From NCBI RefSeq assembly GCF_900044055.2, contig NZ_FCOX02000002.1, positions 1-64,000 of the forward strand: 64,000 nt of DNA, written 5' to 3'. Each line of letters starts with the position of its first letter. Position 1 is the first letter of the stretch. This DNA comes from Caballeronia calidae (GTDB lineage Bacteria > Pseudomonadota > Gammaproteobacteria > Burkholderiales > Burkholderiaceae). Positions 15,813-24,830 of this stretch are shown piece after piece. Under the pieces are notes generated by a model, which worked only from the letters and a program-made list of their open reading frames with translations, did not search any database and was not told where the DNA came from. Position numbers and translations under genes: made by a program.

Positions 15813-16639
15813 GCGATCGACCAACCCCGATCAGCGAAGACGATCTCCACGCTTATGTCGATGGCGCGCTTCCGGCCGAGCGTCGCGAACAGGTCGAGCG
15901 CGCCATCGAACTCAATCCCGCGCTGGCCGCGCGCGTGAGCGATTACTTCGCGCTCAACAACATGTTCCATGAGCGCTACGACCGCGTGCTCAACGAACCG
16001 ATACCCGCGCGCTTGCGCACGTTGAAGAAGCGGCGCGGGCTGAGCGCGGCGAACTGGCCGCACTTCGCGGGCATGGCGGCGGCGCTCGTGCTGGGCATCG
16101 GCATCGGCATTGGCATCGGCACGAACATGGGGCGCGATGCGGCGCCGCTGTCCGGCCTCAATACATCGAGCACACGTGACGTGAGCGCCGAGGGCATGGA
16201 AGGCATGGCGCGTCAGGCCGCGATCGCGCATGTCGTGTACATGCCCGCTGTCGATCGTCCCGACGATATCGGCAGAGACCGCGATCAGGACTTCGTTCGA
16301 TATCTGTCGAACAAGCTCGGCACCGACATGCATCCGCCTCTGCTCACGAAGAGCGGTTTCGAACTGATGGGCGGGCGCATTCTCCCCGGCGAAAACGGCC
16401 CGACCGCGCAGTTCATGTATCGCGATGCCAAGGGCGAGCGCGTGACGCTCTGCATCTCGCATCGCAAGACGCGCACGAACACCACGGCATTCAAGCTGTA
16501 TCAGGACGGGCCCGTGAACGTCTTTTACTGGATCGATGGCGATTTCGGTTATGCGGTGTCGGGCGGCATCGATCGCAAGGTGATGCTCGAGCTCGCGCAC
16601 GATGTCTATGCACAACTGACGCCATCGACGCCGGGTTGA
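15809..16639 (+). CDS. Membrane-anchored anti-sigma factor (RsiW/RseA-like)
   Basis: This 276-residue protein has a cytoplasmic anti-sigma domain (residues 1-75, ISEDDLHAYVDGALPAERREQVERAI), one transmembrane segment at about residues 88-106 (FAGMAAALVLGIGIGIGIG), and a periplasmic domain of about 160 residues that is probably the sensor. The zinc-binding His-x3-Cys-x2-Cys of ZAS proteins is not seen, so it is a non-zinc member. It is translationally coupled to the sigma gene. The periplasmic domain (FELMGGRILPGENGPTAQFMYRD, FYWIDGDFGYAVSGGI) resembles those of other proteobacterial transmembrane anti-sigma factors. Confidence 0.85.
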   Translation: MSDRPTPISEDDLHAYVDGALPAERREQVERAIELNPALAARVSDYFALNNMFHERYDRVLNEPIPARLRTLKKRRGLSAANWPHFAGMAAALVLGIGIGIGIGTNMGRDAAPLSGLNTSSTRDVSAEGMEGMARQAAIAHVVYMPAVDRPDDIGRDRDQDFVRYLSNKLGTDMHPPLLTKSGFELMGGRILPGENGPTAQFMYRDAKGERVTLCISHRKTRTNTTAFKLYQDGPVNVFYWIDGDFGYAVSGGIDRKVMLELAHDVYAQLTPSTPG

Positions 16640-16651
16640 TACCGCGCTCGT

Positions 16652-18229
16652 CTACTCGGACGTCATGCCCTGCCTCGTCGGTCCGAACCACCGTCCGCGC
16701 ACGGCAGGCACGCCCGCTTGCGTCTGCGCACGCGGCAGCTTCCTGCATTCGACATGCATGCCGCGCGAAGGCGCCGCCGCCACGAACTTCTCGATCTCCT
16801 CGCGCACGTCGGGATCGATATAGTCCGCGCGCGATGCGTCGAAGATCACCGTCGCGCCATCGGGAATCGCGCGCAGATGATGCTTCAGCGTGACCTTCGC
16901 GAGAAACGACACGTCCTTGCGGAACGACAGCAGGTAATGATCGTCATGCTGCGCAATCGTGATCGGACGCTTCAGATTCGCGCTGATCGCGAGCAGGAGA
17001 CTGCACGCGATGCCGAGCAGGATGCCCATCAGCAGATCCGTCAGCAATACGCCCGCAATGGTCACGATGAACGGCGCAAAACGTTCGATGCCTTGTTTCG
17101 CGACCGCCGCGAACAACGAAGGCTTGGCGAGCTTCAGCCCCGTGAAGATCAGGATCGCCGCGAGACAGGCGAGCGGAATCAGGTTGATCACGCTCGTCAG
17201 CGCGAACACGCTCATGAGCAGCAGCGCGCCATGCACGAACGACGACCAGCGGCTCTGCGCGCCCGCATGCACGTTTGCCGAGCTGCGCACGATGACCGAC
17301 GTGATCGGCAATGCGCCGATCGCACCGGCCATCATGTTGCCGATGCCTTGCGCCTTCAGTTCACGATCCGGATGCGCCGCGCGCTTCTTCGGGTCGAGTT
17401 GCTCCACGGCTTCGAGGCTCAACAGCGTTTCGAGACTCGCGACGATAGCGAGCGTCAACGCAAGCCGCCACACATCGGGATTCACGAACTGCGAGAAGTT
17501 CGGCAATGCCAGCGCATCCGTGAATGCGCCGAACGATTCGAGCGACGGCAGCGCGACGCGATGTTGCGCGGGCGGTGCGAAGCCCGGCGCGAGCAGATCG
17601 AGCAGCAGCGTCACGCCGATGCCGAACGCGACCACCGCGAGCGGCGCGGGCACGGCACGCACGAGCGCGAAGCGGCGCATCGCGCGCGTTTCCCAGCCTG
17701 CCAGCATCGCAAGCGATACGACGGCCACCATGCACGCTGCCATCGATATCGGGCCGAAGGGCGTGCCGAACATGCCCGGACCGCTCGCCGCCGGCGCGCC
17801 GTGATTCGCGAATCCGGCAGCCAGCGGAATCTGCTTGATGACGAGCAAAAGGCCGATCGCGGCGAGCATGCCCTTGATGACCGACGAAGGCACATAAGCG
17901 GCAAAGCGCCCTGCCTTCAGCATGCCGAAGCCGAACTGGATCGCACCCGACAGCAGCACGGCGAGCAGGAACGCGGAAAAGCTGCCGAGTCCCGCGATGC
18001 CGTCGACGACGATCACGATGAGACCCGCGGCCGGGCCGCTCACGCTCAGTTGCGAGCCGCTCAGCAACGCGACGACGAGGCCGCCGATGATGCCGGACAG
18101 CAACCCGGCGAACGGCGCGACGCCCGATGCATTGGCGATGCCCAAGCATAGCGGCATGGCGACGAGAAACACGACAGTGCCCGCGAATACATCGCGCGGA
18201 AAAGTAGCTAGACGGTTACTTGAGTTCAT
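16652..18229 (-). CDS. SulP family anion transporter (probable bicarbonate transporter)
   Basis: This 525-residue protein has about 11-12 membrane helices and SulP family signatures (LCLGIANASGVAPFAGLLSGIIGGLVVALLSG, SVSGPAAGL, NMMAGAIGALPITSVIVRSSANVHAGAQSRWSSFVHG). A C-terminal STAS-like domain occupies about residues 430-500 (GATVIFDASRADYIDPDVREEIEKF). The start at 18229 (MNSSNRLATFPRD) fits the first helix better than the longer frame. It lies directly downstream of a beta-carbonic anhydrase on the same strand. That pairing is common in bacterial SulP bicarbonate importers (BicA-like), so bicarbonate rather than sulfate is the likely substrate (inferred). Confidence 0.88.
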   Translation of the reverse strand: MNSSNRLATFPRDVFAGTVVFLVAMPLCLGIANASGVAPFAGLLSGIIGGLVVALLSGSQLSVSGPAAGLIVIVVDGIAGLGSFSAFLLAVLLSGAIQFGFGMLKAGRFAAYVPSSVIKGMLAAIGLLLVIKQIPLAAGFANHGAPAASGPGMFGTPFGPISMAACMVAVVSLAMLAGWETRAMRRFALVRAVPAPLAVVAFGIGVTLLLDLLAPGFAPPAQHRVALPSLESFGAFTDALALPNFSQFVNPDVWRLALTLAIVASLETLLSLEAVEQLDPKKRAAHPDRELKAQGIGNMMAGAIGALPITSVIVRSSANVHAGAQSRWSSFVHGALLLMSVFALTSVINLIPLACLAAILIFTGLKLAKPSLFAAVAKQGIERFAPFIVTIAGVLLTDLLMGILLGIACSLLLAISANLKRPITIAQHDDHYLLSFRKDVSFLAKVTLKHHLRAIPDGATVIFDASRADYIDPDVREEIEKFVAAAPSRGMHVECRKLPRAQTQAGVPAVRGRWFGPTRQGMTSE

Positions 18230-18309
18230 GATTTTTTGAACGAGTTGGGGCCTGCGAAGGTCGCGAAAGCGACATCGCATTGGGAAGCGATCGATTGAAT
18301 TGAGCCGCT

Positions 18310-18957
18310 CTAAGCGGCCTGAAGCGACGCGGCCTGCACGCGTTCGGCGTCTTGCGTTTCGCCCTTTTCCGCATAGCCGGAAGCGAGCACTTTGATGAGG
18401 CCGTCATGAAGGCCGAAGATCCATCCGTGAACGAGCGGCGGCTCGTCGCGGTCGCGCACGACGGCGTTCTGCCGCAACAGACGCACTTGCTCGAGCACAT
18501 TCAGCTCAGCAAGGCGATTCGCGCGCGCATCGAGTTCCGAGAACGCATCGAGCTCTTTGCGATGCCGTTCGCCCAATGCGCAGAGCGGCGCGATACGGCG
18601 ATTCACGTGCGGCAAGTCGCTCGATTGCGGCAGGAGCGAGGCGCGCACGCCGCCGCAACCGTAATGGCCGCATACGATCACATGATCGACTTTCAGCACG
18701 CGCACCGCGTATTCCAGCACGCTCATCGTGTTGTCATCGGAAGGAGAGAACAGGTTCGCGATGTTGCGATGAACGAAGAGATCACCCGGATTGGCGTTCG
18801 TCACGGTTTCGGCCGGCACGCGGCTATCCGCGCACCCGATCCACAATACCTTGGGGCTCTGCCCTTGCGCGAGGCGTGGAAAGAATTGCGCATCGGCATG
18901 CGCGGTCTCGCGTGCCCAGGCAATGTTTTCCAATAGCATTCGTTTCGGTTTGTTCAT
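18310..18957 (-). CDS. Beta-class carbonic anhydrase
   Basis: This 215-residue cytosolic enzyme interconverts CO2 and bicarbonate. All zinc-site residues are present: Cys42 and Asp44-Arg46 in IGCADSRVP, and His98 and Cys101 in CGHYGCGG. The usual NANPGDLFVHRNIAN and NVLEQV elements are also there. It is the first gene of a two-gene unit with the SulP transporter, 80 bp apart. A tandem 15-bp repeat lies about 110-140 bp upstream of its start. Confidence 0.95.
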   Translation of the reverse strand: MNKPKRMLLENIAWARETAHADAQFFPRLAQGQSPKVLWIGCADSRVPAETVTNANPGDLFVHRNIANLFSPSDDNTMSVLEYAVRVLKVDHVIVCGHYGCGGVRASLLPQSSDLPHVNRRIAPLCALGERHRKELDAFSELDARANRLAELNVLEQVRLLRQNAVVRDRDEPPLVHGWIFGLHDGLIKVLASGYAEKGETQDAERVQAASLQAA

Positions 18958-19062
18958 GCATTTCTCTCCGGGGTCAAAAAGGGCCGCATCTGTGTTGCAG
19001 TGCAGCGAGTTCCTTACGAATCACTTTCGCAGAAAAAGTTCGGTGACGTCCAGAGAAAAAAA

Positions 19063-19100
19063 TCAGTTGAATAGATCGCGCCTTTTCAGTTGAACAGATC
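19063..19100. repeat. Tandem 15-bp direct repeat upstream of the carbonic anhydrase operon
   Basis: TCAGTTGAATAGATC (19063-19077) and TCAGTTGAACAGATC (19086-19100) differ at one base and start 23 bp apart, about two helical turns. This is the pattern of a dimeric or tandem regulator-binding site. It lies between the divergent carbonic anhydrase and alpha/beta hydrolase genes and could serve either. Confidence 0.5.
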
Positions 19101-19224
19101 AGCATTTCGTGGCATGCCTGACATCGAAAATGATGCATGCGATGGTCGGGTTTTATCGCGCTTTCAATTCGGCGTGCACTGCGTCTGTTAATCTCTATCG
19201 CTCCATGCTCAGCCCGCCCGCAAC

Positions 19225-20052
19225 ATGAACAATCCAGCAGCAAGCAGCGACACGACGCGGTTCGTCGAATTGAATGGCGGCGCCAGTCCGCTGCGCGTCG
19301 AGTATCAGTGGTTGAATGCCGAACGCGCCGATGCGCCTGTCGCGCTATTCCTGCATGAAGGACTGGGATCGATCGCGCTGTGGAAAGACTGGCCGCAAAT
19401 ACTGTGCGATCGCCTGAAGTGCCGGGGCCTCGTTTATTCGCGGCCCGGTTATGGGCGTTCGACGCCGCGCCAGCAGGGAGAAAAATGGCCGGTCGAGTTC
19501 CTGCATCGGCAGGCACAAGCTGTTCTGCCCGCATTGCTCGATGCGCTCGATATCGACGCCGAAGAACGCTCGCGCATGTGGCTCATCGGGCATAGCGATG
19601 GCGGCACGATCGCGCTGCTCTATGCAAGCGCCTTTCCTGAAGCGCTCGCCGGTCTCGCCGTCATGGCGCCGCATGTGTGCGTCGAGCCGATGACCGTCGA
19701 AGGCATCGAGAAAGCCCGCGTCACCTATGAGACCACGTCGTTCAAAGAGAAGCTGAAGGCTTACCACGACGACGTTGATTCAGCCTTTTACGGATGGAAC
19801 GATGCGTGGTTGAATCCCGCGTTTCTGCATTGGGACATCACGGGAGAGTTGGCATCGATCAGGCGTCCCTTGCTTGCCATCCAAGGTTATGACGACGAAT
19901 ACGCATCGATGCTGCAACTCGACGAGATCAAGGCGGCGGTCGTTCATGCGCAACTCGTCAAACTCGCCCAGTGCCGCCACTCGCCGCATCGCGATGCGAC
20001 CGGTGCCGTGAACGATGCGATCGCCGCTTTCATGCAGTCGCATCGCCGTTGA
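19225..20052 (+). CDS. Alpha/beta hydrolase
   Basis: This 275-residue alpha/beta-hydrolase-fold protein has its nucleophile Ser in LIGHSDGGTIALLYA, an oxyanion-hole segment LFLHEGLGSIALWKDWP, an acid residue in IQGYDDEYAS and the catalytic His in CRHSPHRDA. Relatives are esterases or thioesterases; no substrate can be named. It is transcribed divergently from the carbonic anhydrase unit. It converges with the polysaccharide deacetylase gene, with stops one base apart. Confidence 0.85.
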   Translation: MNNPAASSDTTRFVELNGGASPLRVEYQWLNAERADAPVALFLHEGLGSIALWKDWPQILCDRLKCRGLVYSRPGYGRSTPRQQGEKWPVEFLHRQAQAVLPALLDALDIDAEERSRMWLIGHSDGGTIALLYASAFPEALAGLAVMAPHVCVEPMTVEGIEKARVTYETTSFKEKLKAYHDDVDSAFYGWNDAWLNPAFLHWDITGELASIRRPLLAIQGYDDEYASMLQLDEIKAAVVHAQLVKLAQCRHSPHRDATGAVNDAIAAFMQSHRR

Positions 20053-20053
20053 A

Positions 20054-20908
20054 TCAACGCTTGATGCTCAGATAAGCGCGGCTGATCGCGGGCCGCGTAT
20101 GCACCCATAAGCGCGACGCCAGCCATGACGCCGGGCGATCGCGCACTTCCAGTCGCTTGATGCTATGTTCGGCACCGACGGACGCGGAGCGATCCATCGG
20201 ATCCGATCCGATATTCGTGCCGGCATGGCAGGTATAGAAGTGCCTGAAGCCCGCGTTCAGCGCGACTTCGCGATAGTCGTCGTCGTAATAGCCTTGCGGC
20301 CAGCACAGATGATCGGATACTTCGCCTAGACGCGTGCGCAATGCGGCACGCGCCGCGCTCAGGTCTTCACGCAAGCGCTCGCGTTTCTCGCCTGACGTTC
20401 CCGTGACCCGATCCCACCGCACATGCGTGTGCGTGTGGCTATGAAACTCGAACGTGCCGGCTTCGCGCATCGCTTCGATTTCGGACCAGCGCAGAATGAC
20501 GTCGTCGGCGCGGCCGTTCTCGATGGCGCGTTCGCCCGCGTGATGATCGAGCAAAGGCGGAAGCGTCGAACTTCCATGCGATGCATTCGGACGCACAGCG
20601 CCTTCGCCGGGCCAACTGCTCACGAGAAAGCACAGCGCGGTGAAGCCGTGGCGCTTCAATACCGGATGCGCATGCACCCAGTTGTCGAGATAGCCATCGT
20701 CGAAAGTTATGACGATGGATTTCGCGGGCACGTCCTCGCCGCTCAGGAAAGCAGCGAGCTCGGCCGAGCCGATCGTGCGATAGCCCGCGCTCGCGAGGTA
20801 GTCCATTTGCGCGGCGAAATTCTCGGGCGTCACGGTGATCATGCCGGGCGACGTGCTGACGTGGTGATACATCAACACGGGCACGGCGCGCGCCTGCCTT
20901 GTGCTCAT
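20054..20908 (-). CDS. Polysaccharide deacetylase family protein (NodB domain)
   Basis: This 284-residue protein has the NodB catalytic motifs: metal Asp in VITFDDGYLDN, His ligands in FEFHSHTHTHVRW, and WPQGYYDDDY. It begins VPVLMYHHV, typical of the YadE/PgaB-type branch. It would remove acetyl groups from an N-acetyl-hexosamine glycan. Its start overlaps the stop of the glycosyltransferase gene by 4 bp, so the two form a translationally coupled pair for a cell-surface saccharide. Confidence 0.87.
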   Translation of the reverse strand: MSTRQARAVPVLMYHHVSTSPGMITVTPENFAAQMDYLASAGYRTIGSAELAAFLSGEDVPAKSIVITFDDGYLDNWVHAHPVLKRHGFTALCFLVSSWPGEGAVRPNASHGSSTLPPLLDHHAGERAIENGRADDVILRWSEIEAMREAGTFEFHSHTHTHVRWDRVTGTSGEKRERLREDLSAARAALRTRLGEVSDHLCWPQGYYDDDYREVALNAGFRHFYTCHAGTNIGSDPMDRSASVGAEHSIKRLEVRDRPASWLASRLWVHTRPAISRAYLSIKR

Positions 20909-21990
20909 CGGCGATGTCCTCGCTCGTGCAGCGCGCGTCGATAAAACAGCGCCGTTTCGTGCGCCATGTCGCCGACGGTGAAGCCGCGCTCGGTGATGCG
21001 CAGGCCTTCACGTCGAAGGCGCTGGCGCAACGCGGGATCGTCGATCATGCGAGCGATGGCCGCGCGCAATGCAGTCGGGTCGTGAGGCGGAACGAGCAGT
21101 CCGTTCACGTTGTCTTCGATGAGCTCCGGCACGCCATCGACGTGGGTGCCGATGACCGGCAAGCCCGCCGCCATCGCTTCGATGAAAGCCTGGCCGAGCG
21201 CTTCCTGATGCGTCGGCAGCACGAACAGATCGGAGCCGCGAAAAATGTTCGGCACGTCGGTGCGAAAGCCCAGCACATGAATGCGATGCGCGAGTCCGAG
21301 GCTATCGACGATTCCCTTGATGCGCCCGAAGAGCGGACCATCGCCCGCCATCACGATATGCAGGTTCGGATGCGTGTCGAGCAGCGGGCGCACCGCTGCG
21401 ATCAGATCTTCATGGCCTTTCTTGTCGCGCATGATCGCGACCATGCACGCGATGAACGCGTCCTGCCCGAGGCCGAGCTCCTCGCGCAAGGTCGAATGCG
21501 CGACGGGCTGCGGCTTGGGGATGCCGTCATAGATCGTTTGCACGCGCTTCTCCGCGACGCCCGCGGAAATCAGATAGCGGCGCACGTAGTGGCTCACTGC
21601 GATCACGCGATGCGGAATCCACGTATAAGTCGCAAGCGAGGAAATAGGCAATGCGAGATGACGCGTGCGAACGATGAGCGGTGTACGCGCGAGACGCGCC
21701 GCCGTGCCGGCGACGAGACTGTCGTGACCGCTATGCGTATTGAGCACGTCGAATGCGCCACGGCGCAGGAGCGCCTTGATACGCAGCATCGACTGCATGT
21801 CACCGCCGCCGCGCATGCGTGCGTGATGAACCGCGAAACCGAGTTCCGAGCATCGCTGTCCGAGCCGCGCGCCGCTCGGGCAAATCAGTTCGACGGTATG
21901 CCCGCTTTCGCGCAAAGCCACCATCTCCTTCAGGGTGCGAATCTCCTGACCGCCCCATCCCGTCGACGACTCGCTATGTAAGATCTTCAA
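20905..21990 (-). CDS. Glycosyltransferase family 4 (GT-B)
   Basis: A retaining GT-B glycosyltransferase of 361 residues from the preferred start. The N-terminal domain opens with KILHSESSTGWGGQEIRTLKEM (donor/acceptor glycine loop GWGGQE). The C-terminal domain has LHIVMAGDGPLFGRIKG and the GT4 signature LFVLPTHQEALGQAFIEAMAAGLPVIGT. The start is a TTG at 21990 preceded by GGAG; longer frames to 22086 lack these signals. It is coupled to the deacetylase, and together they resemble lipopolysaccharide-core or exopolysaccharide decoration genes. Confidence 0.85.
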   Translation of the reverse strand: MKILHSESSTGWGGQEIRTLKEMVALRESGHTVELICPSGARLGQRCSELGFAVHHARMRGGGDMQSMLRIKALLRRGAFDVLNTHSGHDSLVAGTAARLARTPLIVRTRHLALPISSLATYTWIPHRVIAVSHYVRRYLISAGVAEKRVQTIYDGIPKPQPVAHSTLREELGLGQDAFIACMVAIMRDKKGHEDLIAAVRPLLDTHPNLHIVMAGDGPLFGRIKGIVDSLGLAHRIHVLGFRTDVPNIFRGSDLFVLPTHQEALGQAFIEAMAAGLPVIGTHVDGVPELIEDNVNGLLVPPHDPTALRAAIARMIDDPALRQRLRREGLRITERGFTVGDMAHETALFYRRALHERGHRR

Positions 21991-22086
21991 ATGCCCGGTC
22001 TCCACACTCCGGCAGCGATGTGCCGGAAATTTTTGGTAATAATTCGAATGCCTTTCTGCCCTTGGTCGTTCGTAAAGAAAAAGCAA

Positions 22087-22605
22087 GGGATTTGATAAAC
22101 CTTAAAGAAGATTTATCGATAGAGATGGCAGCTTCGCAAGCTTGGTGAAAGCGCTTTGCCGGCAGTGCTCGACAAGACCAATCGATGTTTCGCTTGAGGT
22201 CGATTGGTGTGGTCCGAAGGCGACCGGATGACCTGACGAGCTAACGGCTAAGGAAAGAGATTGGTTGACGCGTAACTGGCGGTTTCGTCAGTTTCGGTCT
22301 TGTGATCTTATCGTGGAAGCGGATCGAACCGGCGTCAAATCCCTGCGCACCGCGGGCGCTTAAGCCGGTGATAAGAAATGCCAAAGATGTGCAAACGTTT
22401 GAGTTCAGACTGAGCAGAGACGCGTCATGATACATGCTGGTGATAGTCGACGCGCTTCTTCAATATCGCCAGGTAACGCTTACCACTGACGCTCCGAGGA
22501 CCGAAATTCCTTCGCGATGACAAAGCGATTCATCGGTCAATCCTTCCTGCACAGCAAGTGCCGCACTAGCGTGATAACTTGAATCGATGTCCAGGGAGAA
22601 AACTC
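22087..22605. other. About 500-bp gene gap with a strong hairpin
   Basis: No gene is supported here. It holds an inverted repeat, ACCAATCGA (22177-22185) and TCGATTGGT (22200-22208), with a 14-nt loop and an outer GAC/GTC pair. No T-run follows on either strand, so it is not an intrinsic terminator. A second weaker stem (ACCGGC...GCCGGT, 22328-22369) lies further right. A regulatory or small-RNA role is possible, but nothing proves it. Confidence 0.4.
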
Positions 22606-23016
22606 ATGCTGCTCTCCGATGAAGAACTGGCTCGCCTGCAATCCGTTGCGCCCTTCCTGCAAAGCGAAGCGCATGCGGCGCTGGAAGCGGAAGCGAACTA
22701 TGAAGTGACGATGGAACTCGAATCGCATTTGCAGCCGGGCCTGCGCATTCGCGCGCCGGATTCGGCGCAAACGATCGCTGACGTCGATGCGCCGCCCTAT
22801 GCACTCGATTTATTCGTCGGCTTGCCATTGAGTGAATTGCGCGCACTCGCTCATGCCGACGACGCCGCGCGCGAAGCCGAGATTGCGCGATTCGGCGCGC
22901 GCTTTTCGCCGCGTCTTTTACGCGCGATCGCCAGGATGACGCCGCATGAAGTCGATCTCGATGCCGGCGTGCAGAGCGAAGCGGGCACGCTGGCCGTCAT
23001 GCTCGACGAGGACTAG
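22606..23016 (+). CDS. Small hypothetical protein
   Basis: A 136-residue acidic, probably soluble alpha-helical protein from ATG 22606, which has GGGAGA upstream. The frame opens 27 bp earlier without a better signal. Segments include SDEELARLQSVAPFLQSEAHAAL and DAPPYALDLFVGLPLSELRALA. No known domain is recognised. Its end overlaps the end of the convergent GntR gene by 4 bp. Confidence 0.65.
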   Translation: MLLSDEELARLQSVAPFLQSEAHAALEAEANYEVTMELESHLQPGLRIRAPDSAQTIADVDAPPYALDLFVGLPLSELRALAHADDAAREAEIARFGARFSPRLLRAIARMTPHEVDLDAGVQSEAGTLAVMLDED

Positions 23017-23768
23017 ACAGGGTCCTGCGTTTTTGTCGACGCTTCCTGCGCGCGCCGCAAGCGCTCGCGGCTGTTCGACAGATGCATGCGCATCGCCGCG
23101 CGGGCCGCTTCGGGATCGCGACGCTCGATCGCATCGTAGATATCTTCGTGCTCGCGATTCACGCGATCCAGATAGCTGCCCGGATCGTTGTGCGCGAGCG
23201 CCGCCGAATTGACGCGCGTGCGCGGAATGATCGTATTGCCGAGCTGGCTCAGGATGCTGTGGAAATAGCGGTTGCCCGTGGCCTTCGCGAGTTCGAGATG
23301 GAACGCGACATCGGCGGCAACCGCATTGCCCTCGCCCGCTTCGACCAGCCGCTCGAAATCGTCGAGCGCGCGGCGCATCTGCGCGAGGTTTTCATCGGTG
23401 CGGCGCATGGCGGCGAGACCGGCAGCCTCCGCTTCCAGGCTGATGCGCAACTCGAGAATCGCCATGACGTCGCGCACGGTGAGGTCGCCCGCGGAATCGA
23501 TCTGGAACCGGTCCTGATCGCCTGCTTCGAGCACGAAGGTGCCGATACCGTGCCGCGTCTGCACGAGACGCGCCGCCTGCAGGCGGGAAATCGACTCGCG
23601 AACGACCGTGCGGCTCACGCCGAGCTGCGCCATGATCTCCGATTCCGTCGGCAGCTTGTCACCAGGCTGCAGCGCGCCGCTGCGAATCCGCTCGGACAAT
23701 TCGGCGACGACTTCTTCGGTGAGATTACGGGAACGGCGAAGCGCGCCGGACGCGAGTGCTTGGGACAT
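23013..23768 (-). CDS. GntR family regulator, FadR subfamily (FCD domain)
   Basis: This 251-residue protein has an N-terminal winged HTH (about residues 16-80, LTEEVVAELSERIRSGALQPGDKLPTE, GVSRTVVRESISRLQAARLVQ, GIGTFV) and a C-terminal FCD helical bundle. Likely metal/effector ligands are Asp and His in ADVAFHLELAKATGN, His in REHEDIYDAIERRD and His in AAMRMHLSNSR. FCD regulators usually answer to small carboxylates such as gluconate, lactate or pyruvate. No obvious target operon adjoins it. Confidence 0.9.
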   Translation of the reverse strand: MSQALASGALRRSRNLTEEVVAELSERIRSGALQPGDKLPTESEIMAQLGVSRTVVRESISRLQAARLVQTRHGIGTFVLEAGDQDRFQIDSAGDLTVRDVMAILELRISLEAEAAGLAAMRRTDENLAQMRRALDDFERLVEAGEGNAVAADVAFHLELAKATGNRYFHSILSQLGNTIIPRTRVNSAALAHNDPGSYLDRVNREHEDIYDAIERRDPEAARAAMRMHLSNSRERLRRAQEASTKTQDPV

Positions 23769-23960
23769 GGGAAAGCCGATCTTTGTATCCTCGATGGCCC
23801 ATTATAGGGCGCGCGACAGCTTGTACGATGACTATCGACCCCGCCGGTATTTTGAATGCCAAACTCGCGCCCCGTTTGGGATCTTTAGAATCTGCACTCG
23901 CTCCAGATCATCGGTGCCGGAACACCTGCCATCAGCCATCGAAACATGCTTGCAAATCAT

Positions 23961-23998
23961 CGGTTTGGGGCCAAAACAAACCGTTGATAAACCGTTTG
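23961..23998. repeat. Cluster of CAAACCG/CGGTTTG repeats
   Basis: CGGTTTG (23961-23967), CAAACCG (23977-23983) and then ACCGTTTG (23991-23998) give an inverted repeat with a 9-bp spacer plus a further half-site. It sits about 200 bp upstream of the FadR-type gene in an otherwise non-coding 540-bp stretch (23820-24353). It may be a regulator site; no other feature was seen in that stretch. Confidence 0.3.
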
Positions 23999-24353
23999 TT
24001 GCGGCGTAAAGTTCAAGTACCGCATGAAGTAAAGACGCGCAAGCCAGACGGCATCGGGCCGCATCCGGCGGCCGCTGTTCGTCTGGAAGAAGCGCACTTC
24101 GCTTTATCGTCCGGCTCGCGAATCCATGCCGCATCCGTTGGATTCGCCATCTTCTCGCGCAGTCGCGGGCCTGAGCACAGCGGTTTACCGGCCGTCGCCG
24201 CACGCGTCTATGCGCTCGACCACGCCATTCGGCGCGCGCATCGCGCTCGATCGTCATTCAGGCGGCAGCCGGGGCAGACCCGTCTTCACAATCGTCGGAT
24301 TCACGGCGATACTGAGGCGCGGCATCGAGGGTTGCAGGCAAGGAGACGAGCAA

Positions 24354-24776
24354 ATGATGCGTGAAGTCAGCGGAGCGTTCTTTGGCTCCCGTAAGCTGGA
24401 TGAAGCACTGGAAGATCTACGCGCGGAAGGCATCGCGGGCGATCGGGTCCGCCTGGCGAGGATGAGCGGCTTTGCCGATTTCCGTTCCTCGCAATCACAG
24501 AATGCCAGCTCGCAGACGCAGTGGATCGCGGCGGAATACGCGGGCCACGGCGAGCATCTCGGAGTGGTCGATACGCACGAATACCCCTTCGGCTTCGACG
24601 TTTCCGGCGACGACATCCTCCCGTCGTTCGGCGCGGACGGCGGCGATGCCGACGCGGCTTGCGGCATCACACGCGTGATCGTCAGCATTCGCGACGAAGC
24701 CGAGATGCGCGCGGTATGCGACATCTTCTCCCGGCTCGGCACCGACGATATCGACGTCGAAAGCGCCCCGGCCTGA
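24354..24776 (+). CDS. Small conserved-looking hypothetical protein
   Basis: A 140-residue acidic soluble protein from ATG 24354, preceded by AAGGAGACGAGCAA. The N-terminus (REVSGAFFGSRKLDEALEDLRAEGIAGDRVRLARM) and C-terminus (ITRVIVSIRDEAEMRAVCDIFSRLGTDDIDVE) look like two beta-alpha-beta halves separated by a polar loop. This is reminiscent of small stress-protein or ferredoxin-like folds. No family is recognised. It appears to be a single-gene unit. Confidence 0.65.
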   Translation: MMREVSGAFFGSRKLDEALEDLRAEGIAGDRVRLARMSGFADFRSSQSQNASSQTQWIAAEYAGHGEHLGVVDTHEYPFGFDVSGDDILPSFGADGGDADAACGITRVIVSIRDEAEMRAVCDIFSRLGTDDIDVESAPA

Positions 24777-24830
24777 TTTGCGATACCCGGAGTCCACACG
24801 ATGGCGCTCGCGCGCCGTCGTCTCGGTGCG

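Noticed and set aside
22177-22208. Hairpin as an intrinsic terminator
   Set aside because: No run of T follows the stem on either strand.
22241-22435. Possible tRNA or tRNA-derived site on the minus strand (GGTTCGATCC motif)
   Set aside because: The sequences flanking the loop do not pair as a T-stem and no acceptor or anticodon stems could be drawn.
23756-24353. Plus-strand frame between the FadR-type gene and the small protein gene
   Set aside because: No ribosome-binding site or recognisable motif; it crosses the regulator's promoter region and a repeat cluster.
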